DNA of 64,000 nt from Styela clava. Lineage: Eukaryota; Chordata; Ascidiacea; Stolidobranchia; Styelidae. Position numbers and translations under genes: made by a program. The notes under the pieces are model-generated. The model had not been told where the DNA came from, did no database searches, and saw only the letters and a list, made by a program, of their open reading frames with translations. Below are positions 48,712 to 62,863 of the stretch, in pieces. The first letter of the stretch is position 1, and each line of letters begins with the position of its first letter. The DNA is taken from contig NC_135261.1 of NCBI RefSeq assembly GCF_964204865.1, positions 8,866,001 through 8,930,000 on the forward strand. Direction: 5' to 3'.

Positions 48712-49200
48712 TTATTCTGGCACTTTGGTGGCTCTCATAATTTTAAGGGAAGTCATTTGCTGTACAGATAGCGCTTGGTCCTGTTGTAAAAAAAACTTTC
48801 TCAAATGGGGGATGATGGGTTTATGCCTGGGGTATATTTCATAATTATAACTGGCGCCTAAAATTCCATCTGTTAGAATTTGCAGATAATTCTTTGCAAT
48901 GCCAGTTGAAATTTGTTCACGGCATTTTACATTTGAACCAAAAGCATCAAGAATAGACGAAAGTGCCATGAGAGCTATGCTGTTAATACACTTTTCTTGC
49001 TTGAATGCTTGATTAGAGTTTAATAACATCCTAATTTTTAGGTAAAAATAGACTAGAATCCACTCCGATGCATTGGAATCGATACTCGGGGTTGAAACTT
49101 GGATTGCAAACAATGTGTAACGCTTTGTGACAATTCCTTCACATATATGTATAAACTGCTTTACTGCTATGTTGAGTTTCGACGACGCCGCAAACTTCAC
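48712..49200 (-). CDS. hypothetical protein or exon, unrecognised
   Basis: A 162-codon open frame on the minus strand ending in TAA at 48712. It begins with GTG, so the true start is either an upstream splice acceptor or the internal ATG at about codon 57. The composition is protein-like and predicted helical, for example INSIALMALSSILDAFGSN followed by a Cys-containing helix, reminiscent of HEAT/ARM-type stacks but with no repeat I can define. A frame this long is uncommon in such AT-rich DNA yet not impossible by chance across 64 kb. No partner exons found. Confidence 0.35.
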   Translation of the reverse strand: MKFAASSKLNIAVKQFIHICEGIVTKRYTLFAIQVSTPSIDSNASEWILVYFYLKIRMLLNSNQAFKQEKCINSIALMALSSILDAFGSNVKCREQISTGIAKNYLQILTDGILGASYNYEIYPRHKPIIPHLRKFFLQQDQALSVQQMTSLKIMRATKVPE

Positions 49201-51638
49201 TATATATATTTATTTTTAGCTAGAAGGCTTTTACGTTTATTTATTTCTAAAATCTCTCTGGGTTCCGAGAGATTCGTTTTTTTGTGTCAATTTTGTCTCC
49301 TGTGACTGATTGGATACCCATATTACTTCGTTTTGGCCTTCTCGTTCGTCCAGATATTTGAACATCGCTCTCTTGTTTGATTTCTCATGGTATTGCTTGG
49401 GTGGGTATATTTATATATATGTCGAGGAATCGAGAATCAGAGTCGAAAATTCAGGAATCGGATAAAAATCGAATACTTGTAAGTAGTCATACCTAGCATC
49501 CTAGTTATCAGTAGACCTGAATATAATTTTTGTCAGGGTTCAGTTAAATAACTAATACCTTTAGAATGCTTTGTGTCTTTTTACTGACATTGTTTCGTAA
49601 AAAAATATATTTAGTATTTTCGAGTTCATAGCAGATGGGAAATAACTTTTGGGACTTGGTTTGCGTGTTCGTGGGGGCGTATGGCATAGTTTGATTTAAT
49701 ACAAACAAACACCTAAATAATCAGCTTAATTGGCCGGTACAGCCGGTAGTATTTTGTAATACACTAATTTACATATCGCCTCATTGTAAATAATACTTAT
49801 TATCCGATTTAGTAAACAAATCAGAATAACTTACGCTAATCCTCTTAGATTGGCCAAGCAATATCTCAATATAACTCTCTAGCAAATGTTTATCTACGAT
49901 TGATAAAAACATATTTTTATTTTGAAATACCCATAATTCTAATTGCCCGTAATCCAATTACGCACGTGACTTAACAAATTCGACCAATCCCATATCACCT
50001 CAATGGAGAATCATACAACCCTGCATGACATTTCCTAATTATTAATTTTGAATAATCCTAATAGGCCATATGACTTGCTCTTACCACGATTAATTGTGTT
50101 GATTATACAGTATTAAAACTTTTTTTTTCGTTTTTTTATTATTATTATTATTCTGAGAGGAATGAGAGTATATATAGCATTACAAGTAGGTTAATATACT
50201 AATGATAAATGATTCAGTTTTATGTTGTATATGGTTCTCAGAAGACAGAAAGAGAAGTTGAATTCACTGCTATAACTGAAGGAAATAAGTCTATTGTAAA
50301 CACTGATAACATCCAAGTTAGAGGTTATTTTGATTTGAAAAGAGAGGTTGAAATGAGTTATTCAAATTGGTAACTGTTACTATTTTTGTTTGATTCAATA
50401 AATAGATTTCTTCTTTGGGTAAATAATCTTTGTTAAGGCAGGCGTTGCATTACGATAAAATCAGTAATTTACAACTGAGTTTACAAAGTCTGTCATTCGC
50501 GTTCATAATTTTTCAATAACAACACTAATTTCTTGAGATATAGAACTAAGATAAAATTATTAATGTTATAAGATGATCATGCGTTTTAACCAACCTTGAT
50601 ACATATTTTTACGTGAATTTTTTTTTTGTGACTTTTCAGTAATTTTTCGTGATAAAATTCGGAACAAATATGAAGCGTTTGACGGAACCGAAATAATCCG
50701 GTTCTTCCAATTTCAGAACTCTATCACGTGGTTATCTATATTCATGTTCAGAGCTTAAGTGTGTGTGAATTTCCAATAAAAATCGTTCATAGTCCAAAAA
50801 CCACGTATATTTACTAAAATGTGGACTCAAAATTACAAAATTCTCAGAATTTAAAAAAGGGCCAAATGCAATGTTGCGTCGTATAAATAATTAAAATGGA
50901 AGATAAACAGCTTTGCAAAATACCAGACTCAAAACAAACAAACACAAAAAATTATGATTCAAAAGTGAATAAGATGTCATCACATGAAGTGTAATGTTGA
51001 AGTGTTCAAAACAAAATCTAGAAAATTTAATCGCGAAAACTAAATTTTGTTGTTTTTCGTGAAATAAACCAAATAGAATTTGAAATTTACGAAAATAGAG
51101 CTCCGTTCGCCAGCTTGGCTATAGCTAACCGCTGGCAGCTGTACGTCGCCAATATGCAGGGATAAATATTTTGTGCTTTAGCCGCGTAAGAGAAAAAATT
51201 TCAAAAATAATTTTTGGGACATCTGCCCAGACAAGCCTCGGCTGTCTTGCGCGAATTAGATTGCGGGAACCGTACCGATAATGGCGGCAACACGAGTCGA
51301 AGAGAGCGAGTAGAGAAATCCCAAAGAGTCGCGACTGAGGCGAATTATCATTCATTCAATCAAAGCAAGACAGGGTCACAGTCGAGGTTAGTATGAAGTT
51401 TATAGGCAAAGTTTGATAGAAGCTAATATTTTCGACAAATCGAGGAATTATTGATGGTAAGTACGATTATTTTCAATTTTTATTAAATATACCAAATATG
51501 TGCATCGAAGACCATATTTTTTAGCTATATTGTTATACAGAAATTCCTATTTTGAATCAGTAAAAAAGTTCGAATTTGACAACATAAGTTAGAAATACAA
51601 TACAGTTTTTGTGTATGTGTTTGTGTTTTTTGTGTCAG
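49201..51638. other. gene-poor spacer with one GC-richer patch
   Basis: Mostly featureless AT-rich DNA. The segment about 51100-51386 is richer in GC and CpG than its surroundings and ends in a possible donor (GTTAGT at 51387), so it could be a promoter or 5' untranslated exon. No ATG-initiated frame from it joins the exon at 51639. Confidence 0.4.
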
Positions 51639-51907
51639 GCCTAAATGCCCATGGTAGAATTGTCTTTGTCTTATTACAACATTCAGACAAAGCGGTTGTA
51701 ACCAGAATTTTCATGCAACTCGTCTATATCTTAAATCTTCTGTCCTTGACATTAGCAGACGACATTCGTTCCACTGTAGACGCGATGAATATCAGCTTGA
51801 TCGACAAATTTCAATATCTCGCCTACGGTGGGAATTTATCCTCAAAAAATGAAATCGATTCTGTTTACAAGCTTATCAGCGTTAAAAATCAGCAATTTAC
51901 AGAATAA
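51639..51907 (+). CDS. possible terminal coding exon, unrecognised
   Basis: A long T/G-rich tract ends in a good AG acceptor (51637-51638). Behind it about 88 codons are open to a TAA at 51905-51907, with AATAAA at 52212-52217. The peptide is predicted helical (HGRIVFVLLQHSDKAVVTR followed by a leucine-rich helix) and belongs to no family I recognise. Phase requires a preceding exon ending after one base of a codon; none was found. Confidence 0.3.
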
Positions 51908-54900
51908 ATCGAAAATATTTTGACCTGAACAATTCAAAGGTTAGATATACCCATCAGCAAAATGATCTGAATTAGGACGCAATTTCAAAATGTGATCAAC
52001 TACGCGAAATGACTTTTGTTGTTTATTGCAATGGAGCCATTTTGGATCAAAGGGTCCGCCAACAAAACAACTTACGTCACATGCGTCCACCATTTTGTGC
52101 CAATGCAAATTCGATTTTATGATCTCGTTTAGTAGAAAGGATCATTAAAATGCATCGAGTACAAAACTAGGTGTAATCTTGTCAATATTTTTACGAATTG
52201 TGACTCTATAAAATAAATCTGAAGATGTTTGATGAATTTTGAGACTTTGTTCAGCCATTAATATTTGATAAATAAAATTAGAAACCAGATGTGGATTGTG
52301 GAATTATACACCGATAAGTAAACGAAATTGTTCCAGGTTATAATCTTTCGAATTATCTCCAAAAAAATTATTTGCCTAATCCTTATTCAGCAGGTCTCTG
52401 TGCAGGTATTACCTGAGGCCTATAGGTATCTTGGAGGTTTGGAAATCATTGCAAACATCAACGTTTACTCAAAACGAAATGTTTTTGCGCCAGTCTGAAC
52501 TCTAACCAGCGATGGTTTGGTCGAAGTCCTAGCCACTAGGACTAGGTTATGTCAGTGCCCTTTAAATCGTCATCTTTTCTAAAATTTAGTAAATACTGCA
52601 GTTAAAATGGTTTGATGTTACTTACTTTGATATTTTATTGTAATGTTTTCCATTAATGGGAAAACGTCCCGTGCTTGGAAAATGGCCTACATTACAGTTG
52701 GTAAAGTACTTCCAAATGCAATTTGTTATCAATTTTTCGACCCCTTAATCGTGATGTAAGTTGGAACCATTTTGTTCAACATTTATTGCTTGGTTTTAAA
52801 ATTAAAAAGTCACAATTTCAAATTGTTGTTGTCCAATTACTGGTGGTAATTTACAGTTTGGTTATTGGGTAACTTTCCAAAATCGCTGAATATAACTGAA
52901 ATGCGCTATGAAATCGAGCAAATTTCGATATTTCTTTTTGAAAATGATTAAAATATCAAATTTTCAAGGCGATTTATGTACAATACATAATATTTAGGAC
53001 CTAGTTCCGCCCCTTGTGTAACTCCAATTGAGGTGGTGCTTGACGCCACCAAATTGGATTGCAGATTGGATGCTTATCCGCACGGAACGATATACGAAGC
53101 AAGATAGAGATTCTTAATCAGCTTCATCTTTGTTTGAAATAATGAATTTAACTTAAATGTTACTTAATTAAAATATAAACAACAAATAAAATGAAGCATT
53201 TGTGCACCTGCGTTTGTTCGTAATTCAAAACAAAGTCGATTCATTAAAATTTTACTGTTTCAAAACTCCCTAAATATTTTAGATAAAGTTTTCTTTGAAC
53301 TTTCTGTCTGTTTACTGATATACTTTAATTTAAATTTTAAAAAATAAATTGCTATAGGGTTCAAACTAGCTGTAGCTATGGCATATTTCGACCATGAAAG
53401 AAAAATTTATTTGAGAATTCGAATGCCTGAAAACGTCAATTTATGTTCAACAACACTCTCCAAATTATAACAATCATTCACGTCATTTCGAAAGAAGAAC
53501 AATCACATACTTTTTGTCGAAATAAAGGGTTTTCAATCATGTTGATAGCCTGTCGTCCAAACTAGCTGTTTATTCGTGTGATCCGTCAAGCTATTTTACA
53601 TCAGCGTAGATTTAATTCAAATATTTAGGAATTGGATTTAAGCTCGCTAGCAATAATGAATGTAATACCATTAGCTAGTTAAAAATACTCTATGTTATGT
53701 AAATTCAAAATTTGTTTTATATCGTATTGAAATGTACATTTTCGGTGAATTAATAAAACAAAAGTTTTTGGTGAATATGATAGTGATGTGTGCACGAATT
53801 CTGCTGTCTGAATGTAAATATGCAAATATATTTATATATATATTTTATCCTGGAAAAGCTAATATTTCAGTTAATTTGATGTCCATTTAACTTCATTTAT
53901 CTTAATTGTGTTGTGAGTTTATTTCAATATTTATCCGGTAAATGCATATTCCTTCTGGGGGAATGGATTTTAATACCAGACTTTTTCAGTATTTGAAACA
54001 ACAAAGAAAACCTTTTTTCACAAAATGCTTTCTACCACTAATTTAATAGGAAAAAGCACTTTTAGATCTATTTCTTAAATTAGGAATCTTTTTTAAAAAG
54101 CCTATAAAATAAATTGATCATTTATAAATTCGAATTTTCAAGAAAATGCTAGCATCTGTTTATTCGTTACTAGTTTAACACAAATAAAATTATCAAATTG
54201 AATAAAAAAAATTCCAAATGAGGTGATACAGATACTTCTAATTTACTAAGAGTTTTTTTTTTATTTTTCACTTTTATCTGGACTTGATTTGCGTTGACCT
54301 GCTTTGATTTGCCACAAAACAGATTTTTTTGAGAGACAAATTTTATATCAACAGTGAATAGTTTCATGTTTAGTGCCTTATTCAAAAAAAATGTCAAAAA
54401 TCATAATAATATACTTGTTAGTTAATGTTGGGAACTTTTTTACCTAAAAATTAAATTATTTAAAATAAAGTAACGATGGCAAATTTATGAAAGAATTTAT
54501 TAGTATGGCATAGTGAACCATTATGACATCTAGGATTTAGCCGCTTGAACCGTCCCAAAAGAGTAGTAATGTAGAATAATGCTCCGAAGAATTTGATTTT
54601 TTTAGGCGAAGATTCGACAATTTTTTACTTAAACCAATATACGATATGAAGAGTTGGTCATTGTACAACATCGTCATGAGTATTATTTACCGACTTGATT
54701 TTAAAAAAATAACAACTTCAAATAAATAAAAAACAAATTGTTTTGCTTACGGTTGGTGGCAGTTATGATTTGAAGTGAATTTAATCCTAAATTAAGGACA
54801 AAAGTTTGAATTCTAACCGACTTTTTTAAAGATTCTAGTCTGTACATGGCTCTATGAATCTCTACCAGGCTGCTGTAAAAATTCGTAAAAATTACTAAAA

Positions 54901-57900
54901 TATAATGATAATTCAATTTTAGCAGTTAACATTCTAATAGTGATTACTATTAGATATGGATAGAAGATATCTTATCTCATCACCATTCTTCATTATACTG
55001 CCTCTCGTAGTCTTGTTCGAACTGTTAGGCGACAATATATATATGTATACATAAAAATTGAATAACCGAAATATTCTAGTAAATTCTCTGTATTTATTTG
55101 TATATTTTCCTTCGTGATCCATCAGAGTTAGACGAATAAATAAGAAATAAACAAAATAAAGTGCTCTTCAAACCAATATTTCATTATGATCAGCGATTAT
55201 TAGGATTTGATTTACAAACTTCTTGTCTAAAGCTAAGTAAATAATAACAGCGTGTCTGAAATTTCAATATCAACTGGACAATACAATCCTTTTCTCCAAC
55301 GTAGCTGTTGAGTTAACGTTGGGGTTGTCGTGCGTCAACGGATTTTTAAACGTAAATATATTTTTTAAATTATTAAACTTCTTACATTAAGTAAAATTAC
55401 TAACAATTTTTTTAAATAGTTTTGTAATCATATCACCGATGTCTATTTAGAATTTTGCGTGGTTGATCAAAACGTAAAAAATCACTGTTTTAGCCCATTA
55501 ACTTTACGTAAATTTTAACAACAATGAAATAATTTTTGGAACGAAATACAACCGCCAAGTTGGGTCTTGCTTTAATAGTCTGTTTTATAATTGAATATGT
55601 TCTTTTTAAATATCATGAATGACTCGATCCACTTGACAAATCCGTTGGCAAACATTAAAAATATATAAATTAATTCGAATTGTTCGTAATCTCCCCACTC
55701 AGTAAAAGGGGGCTTTTGTGTTCTACCACATCAACTCACCAAGGCAATGATACTTCGGGATATTACTATCTTCCCATAGGACAAAACTGTTCAGAGAATT
55801 ATGAAGATGCAACTGGTCAAAAGAGTTTGAGATGGAAGAATAATATTTTTAATTCAAAAATTAAATCGAAGTTTAGACTTGCAAGTAGTCTAAAATTATG
55901 GACACATTCTTATTAAGACGTTTGTGATCAAATCATGACAAACAACGAAGGTAAATGCGATCATGTTTAAATCCTCGCTATTTTGATATAATAATGGCTA
56001 TAAAATATCGCGTTACATGACCCACATTACGTAACTCTTATTCGCAAAATACCAATTTACTTTTTCATTTATATTTTTAATTTCAAAATAACTCGTTGGT
56101 TGTCTAGAATGGCATTTTTATACAACATGGTTAAATTATCCAAATTTAGCAATCCCGCCCAAAATTCCTTTGTACGAGTAAGACATCTTCAATCGCATTC
56201 TTTTATATCGAGGAGGCAGGCAGGAAGTTTGCTGCGGACGTCACAGACAAAATTCGAAAGTTATAACTCGATACTTAATCCTCCCAAAATTGACGAAAGT
56301 TATGCTAGATTTATACCCGATCCTGATTAAAAATTTCGATTTATCGCAGGACCGGGCTCGAACACAATTCTCATTTGAAAGATTTGTATTGTATGAGTTT
56401 CGTCTCATAGTGAACAAGTCAAGGAAACAGAATTTCTCATCATTTCGGCAACATAACTTAAAACATCGAAGTACTAAAACGAAATCGTTGAGATTTCAAA
56501 TTTAATTGATTCCGTAAAGAGCCAGAGCTGCTATCTTTCGTAAAATAAACTATGTAAGCTTATTCGGCGACGATCTCGCCAAATACTTCGACACAAAGGC
56601 CTCCCGCAGATTCATTCATCGCGGGAAGGCAACGGGACGCGCATGTATTACTATCATTCCTTATTCAATAAATATAATTTCGTGTAAATTCTCAAGTCTA
56701 GTTCAGGTTTGGCGCGTGATTTTATTGCCCTTTTTATCATTTTTTATAATTTTAGTTGGAAAAAAGAGAAATCGAAGAGGAATTTTAGTGAGTATGGGAA
56801 TAAGATGGGATGAGCAAACGAGCAATTTTATCGGCAAGTACTCGGCGTTTGTACCAGGAGGGTGGGCATAGGCGATAAAATAGCATCTAAGTTTTGATGT
56901 GAAAGGTTCAAGAAAAGTCATTTTTGAATAGCAATGTGGTAAAATCTTCTGAAAAGTCATTTTATTTTGTAAAAATCACTTTTTGAAGATTCGTTGCCAA
57001 GTCAGTAGTAAATTTCGCGACAATTACAGCTCAAAAGTTAACAAGACGTGGCCAGAACGAGTTTTTTGGGTTCGGCTGGTATCATGCCGACCGTTCTCGC
57101 TCCAGCGTATCCCAGGATTACGAATGATGGCAGAATAGAAACATGAAGATTGAAATAGGTTTGACAAACTACATTTAAATTATAAATCTTTTACTCAGAA
57201 TTCTTTGTAATATTTCCTAAAGTAATCATTGTAATTTTCGAATGATTCGGAATTTTCGACGAACCACATTTCCTGATTTGCAGAATGTATGTGAATGTGA
57301 CTGAGATCAGGAAGAAACGTAGATTTTAGAAACAGTCTGACAGTGGATCAGAATTCATTTTAAAGTTTTGCTTCTAAACACAGTCCAATTGCTGAATCGT
57401 AACCACCAAAAAGTCTAGAATAAGATAACCACGCTTGATCCGTCTTCTAGTCACGTTTGGCAAATTGCAAAGAATTTCAGAAAAGCAATTGACAAATTGA
57501 GGCTTTAGAATTAGTGCACTAACCTATTAAGGCTGTAAAGTCTAATTTTATTTTTGTGTGATAAGATAACGGCCTGCGTACATTATGTCGCGCGCGTTTA
57601 GCTATGAAATGTATATTATGATATCTATTATCCCACTCGAAGACGAGTATCACATTAAAAAAATTGAGTCGTCTTTAGTATGGTCTGTATGTAATGTTTT
57701 AATCGTGGATTGATAATCATTTTATCATATTTTGGAATCGAATTTGTTGAAAAAAAAAAAAAAAAAAACGATTTATTTTTCACTGTTTTAAAGCTACATT
57801 AAAACTATATTAGGATTCAGATTGCAGTAACATTCGAAAAAAAAAGTTTGTGTTATAAGAACGTCCGTTCCATTTTATTGATATATTAATTAAAAAATTA

Positions 57901-60900
57901 AATTTTCTAATCCGATCTCGTGGTTATGCTGCCATTTTGGATAAGTTTCAAAAATACCTTTATTAGCATAATTATCGCGACAACAACTCATATTATTTAG
58001 ACATTGTTTTAGGCACTGGAAACATTCAAAAGTGACTCAAGACCACAAAGTTAAAGTTTGGGTGGCAAACACCCCTAAACATGCGTCAATTTGATTGAAA
58101 GTAGTTTAAAGAAATGAAACCTTCCGCCATATTTTTACACGACTTTATTTTAGATCGATCGATCAATTGAGTAAGACAAAGCTTGTTTACGCTTTATCGC
58201 GATCAAAACTCCGACTCTTCTGCCGGTATTAGTTCAAATTTGATTGGAGATTCCATTTTGGAAAATTTTTGTGAAAATTACGTGCAAATTGATTGTTGTG
58301 TTTAATTTTTTATGATTATTACCCATTCACTGATTCACGGAAAGAGGTATTTATGCCCGATAAACTTGGAAAATATCTGAATTCGGATATCTCATTCAAC
58401 TAAATCCATTCCGATACATGAATGAAAGAAAACTTATTGTACCAGCAAATTATACCAGTTTCCATTACATTTTTAGACCATAGATATACATAGAAATTAA
58501 CTTGTTCAGGATAAATTTTCTCGTACAAATGAAAAAATTTATTAGTGTTTTGTGTTAAAAATAGGAAATTTACTCAACTCATTGTGACTAAATTAATTAT
58601 TTCGATTAAAATTTTCAGTTCGATTAACTTAATTGTATAAGAGTTGATTGGCAGTGCACATCTTGTAATACATTTGCTTTCGGTTGGCAGACCAATATGC
58701 CAGTATTCCGAATACTTAAGATTTGGTCCTTATCGAAACAGTTGTAATAGCGATGATCTGATCATTCAATGGAAATCATACCACTGTACCATACAAATAA
58801 TAACAAATAATATGGCTCATATTGTATTTAATATGGAAAAAATTTTACCAAACCACGCCTACATATTCACTTACATGGTAAAGCCGTTGGAAAAACCAAA
58901 TATCTAGAGTTTTCGAGACATATAGATCCTTGCAATCTAAAGTTATAGAATGTCGTCTTTAATTGTATGCCGAAACGAATGCTTTGTTAGAATTCCTGTG
59001 GTTTGAATCGTACTTTATCCGAATTATTTCTGATAATTGTTGGAAACTCCTTTCCTATTTCTGAAGTTTCAATTTGACATTTCACGAGTTATGAGTTATA
59101 GATGATTCTGTACTCAGCAGTACTTAATCAACATTTTTTCATTGAGTAAGTAAGATACCAATAATACATTTGAGATATATCAGTATGTAATGTCAAAACC
59201 AGTACTTTTTGCCGAATAGATAATAAGATGAAATGTTTTATATTAGCTATTAAATATGTTTGAAAGTGTGTGCCAGTGGATATTAGAATATATATTTAGT
59301 TATTCAAGAAGACGATAACAGTACCAAATATAAAAGGATGCCTGGCTATCTTTGGTTATCTAGTTTTGTGGTGTATAGCTTTGTCACACACCTACATAAC
59401 CAAGTACAGTCCGGTTGTTCGTTCCATCGATTATATATATATATCAACTGACCAGCGAATTTGTGAGTTTGTGAAGTATATAGAGAGCAATGTGATATTA
59501 GTCAGAAACGTTAAATTTATAAAGACTAAAATTTATTTAGTGGATAGTCGAAAAAAATCATTTATATCACGAAACGTAGAAAGGGTGGAGAATTATTTAC
59601 AGTTCCGCGCATTCACATTGTGAAACTTATTCTGTGGTGGGCGAGAAAACTGCATAGGCCTACAACAACCCGATAAGGAATATCCAAAGACACATTTTCA
59701 ATGTCGCTATTGCCATGTGTTGGAAAAGGCATTTCACAATTTCCACGTCCGTGGAAAAACTTTTACTGCTATATATAAAATTATAATCTGCAATATTACT
59801 TGACGTACGGTGAATTAAATAACTTCACAAAGAGCATCGATGAAAAAATATGCGAAAACTTTCCATTATATAGCGCTAAAAATATTGTTTGCAATATTTT
59901 AAAATTCCCTACATTTTGTTCCAAATTTTTAGTCGCCGTTTTACTTTACGTAGTTGCAAGCTTAGTGAAACAAGACGCATAGCTGGCCAATTATCCCGAT
60001 GCAGGTAAAATCACACAATCCTCCATATAACGAACCGTAGCATATGACATTTATAATTCATCTATATAAATTAATTTATACAATTTTATAATTCCACGGT
60101 TCATTCATGGTTGCCACATACGCCGAAAAGTCATCCACAGGGTCGAAACACGTGACAGAAACATAAGACTGGGAAGAAATTGATCTATTGCGCCACCTGC
60201 CGGATCACGACAAGGACCCGTTTGCAAAGAAAATTTGGCGTTTGTTAATTGGTTTGTCGGATCACACTTAGCACTGTTATTATTTATTATTATCGAAGTA
60301 CATTTTGGTTAAGAATAAAAGGGTCGGACGGGATAAGAAGCACAGGGGACGATAATATACCTATTTCCGAAAATTTTTATAACATAATATTATTGCAGTC
60401 GCCGGGATAAGGAAAGAGCCATTACGTTCATGTCGTCATCCTCTCATGGATTGAGAGCGTATTAAATTAAGTGACGGGTACTGTCGCGTTGCGTTTCCTT
60501 TGTTTATTTTGATTTGCCCTATTCGGGATCCTAATTGCGTCACCGAATGTAGATTAGACTAAAACGCACAGAAACCGACACAAATTTGAAGATATAAATT
60601 AGAATTAAGAAAAAAATTATCCAGAACAGCACTAACATAACATTTGTGCAAGTTTGATATTGAAATGAACACCCACATTAGTCATCCGTTTCTTCAAAAG
60701 AGTAAAAAAACAATTAGCACCAGAGTATTAAGTGAAGGTGCCTGGGCCGAAATAGGAATCAGAATAACAACTAAGTGATTAACTTCCGATTTGGTAATTA
60801 AACACCCATGAAGCTAACGCCAGCAATCATACTGCTCTAAGTCTTGAATATGTCGACAAAGCCCTCCTAATTACCGGGAAAGCACATGATACTCACGCAA

Positions 60901-62863
60901 GTGCAAACAGCGATGGGCCGCGTTACAATATATCCCACATAACAACCAAAAACGAACCGAAAGATACGGTAAAGAGGTCTTATCGACGCTGTCCTGGCCG
61001 GGATAGCCGTGAAGAGTCCTACTCTAAGTCAATTTCGCATATGTAATGTAAACTATCGCCCTGAATCAGCGGTTACCACAATATGCTAATCGTTAGGGAC
61101 ACGTTTGCAACCGCTCGTCGACCACAATGCGTTGGGTTGCAACTGTGTAGCTGATGATCGTTTGAGACAGGATTAGTCATACGTTTATTCACGACTGTAA
61201 CTTGGGATAAGATTTTCATATGTCGGGGGAAGGGAGAGCCGATAAAACTGCTTAATAATCATTAGGCGAACTTCGGTCACACATACATTCCATCCTGCCT
61301 TTCAAAATGGAGAATCGCAAAGTCAATTATTTCAATTTTTTTCGGCTACGTCGAGGAATATAATACATCAGATTCCGCGAATCACGGCGTTCTTACGGGT
61401 TACGACTACAAATAATTTCACCCTTCTAAATCACAACAATCATATTTCGTACCATATGGCTTTTATATATTTGACATTTCACCAATAATATAATTGAAGA
61501 ATAAAAGCAACTCTTGCTTATAATATAATATATTACACATGATGCAGGGGATAAAAACAAGGCAAAATATTCGAAGAAATAACGCATATGAAATTTCGCT
61601 GTAACATGAAATCGGAATGCGAGTTTATTTTATAATTGGAAATACGTTATCAACGAAATCTTTTTCTCCCACACAAAAAAACAAAAACTATTGCACAATA
61701 CTATAACTGGAAATATTTACAAATCTGTAAAAATTATATTAGGAATTACATCAACATGGTCCATTCAAAAAGGGCAGTTTTTTAAATTTGTAGGGCAGCT
61801 TCTACACTTATTATTCCCAGAAAATTTTCGCGGTATAACGATACTTGCTTGTACAAAATTCGAATAATACTAATCATACTTGATACAACTTAATATTAAA
61901 AACGAAAGTTATGCTAATTGGCACAAATTACTCTTATGAATATAACCGAAGAAAAATGCCAAGTCAAGAAATTTTGGGCTGATCCTGTTTGAAACATGCC
62001 ATAATTTAACCACTGCTGAAGTTAATTAAATGATTACAGTAAACAACAATAATACTCTAATAATAAATGCAACATACTGGTGCAACTTGATCGTTAATAG
62101 TGTATATACTGAGAAATATTGCAATTTATACAAAAAATGGATAAAGCAGGCGCTTTGTAACGTGATTGGCACCACAGGTTAGAATTTTGTGTTCACAATT
62201 CCCTCTAATTGGGCACCAAATATTGTCAGAACAACATTTAATAAATAACCTATGTCTGATTGGTTGTGCCTTGTTTGGAGAATCAGTGTGGAAACAAACT
62301 GTTAGCACACATTTGGCAAAGATAGAGTTTATGTGTTAAGTTAACGAAACGAACTTATCTGGCATATAACCAAAAAATTTCACCTGCAAAAAATATGGCA
62401 ATAAATTAATATGTTAAGGAAAATCTCACTTGATCAATAAAAATAAAAAATGCATGGCTTCATCTTTGACTTTGGCAACTGAACTTGAAAAAGGAGGGAA
62501 ATAAATTGTAGAATAGTATGGATTACTAAAAATTTGAAAAGTAATCATCATTTTCATCTTTTGACTGTGTTAACACTAAATTTGTCAGTTATGCTTAGTT
62601 ACTGTGGCCAATTTCAAAGACTTATAGCACCAAAGGTTTGGAAAAAAAAGTGATATGGCACAGGCACTTTGGTGTAATAACAGTAGAATTCATAAAGAAA
62701 AAGAGTGTTAATATTTGTTTTTAACTGAGTAATAAAAAGTCTTGAGTAAAAACCTGTGTATTGACAGTATTGTACCATAATTTCTCATACAGAAAACGTC
62801 AGAGGAATAATGTTTTCAAACCAATTAATAGTTTTTTTGAAACAACTTGGGAACAATATTTCA
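51908..62863. other. long gene-poor stretch
   Basis: Nearly 11 kb with no supported gene. It contains a run of about 20 A near 57751-57769, small hairpins (for example CCAATTGAGGTGG against CCACCAAATTGG near 53023-53056) and scattered GC-richer patches near 57040-57130 and 60900-61150 that match nothing I recognise. Reading frames are short and mostly not ATG-initiated. Confidence 0.5.

Noticed and set aside
60900-61200. GC-richer, CpG-containing patch in the gene-poor region
   Set aside because: Looks like part of a repeat, but no second end, duplication or coding potential could be found.
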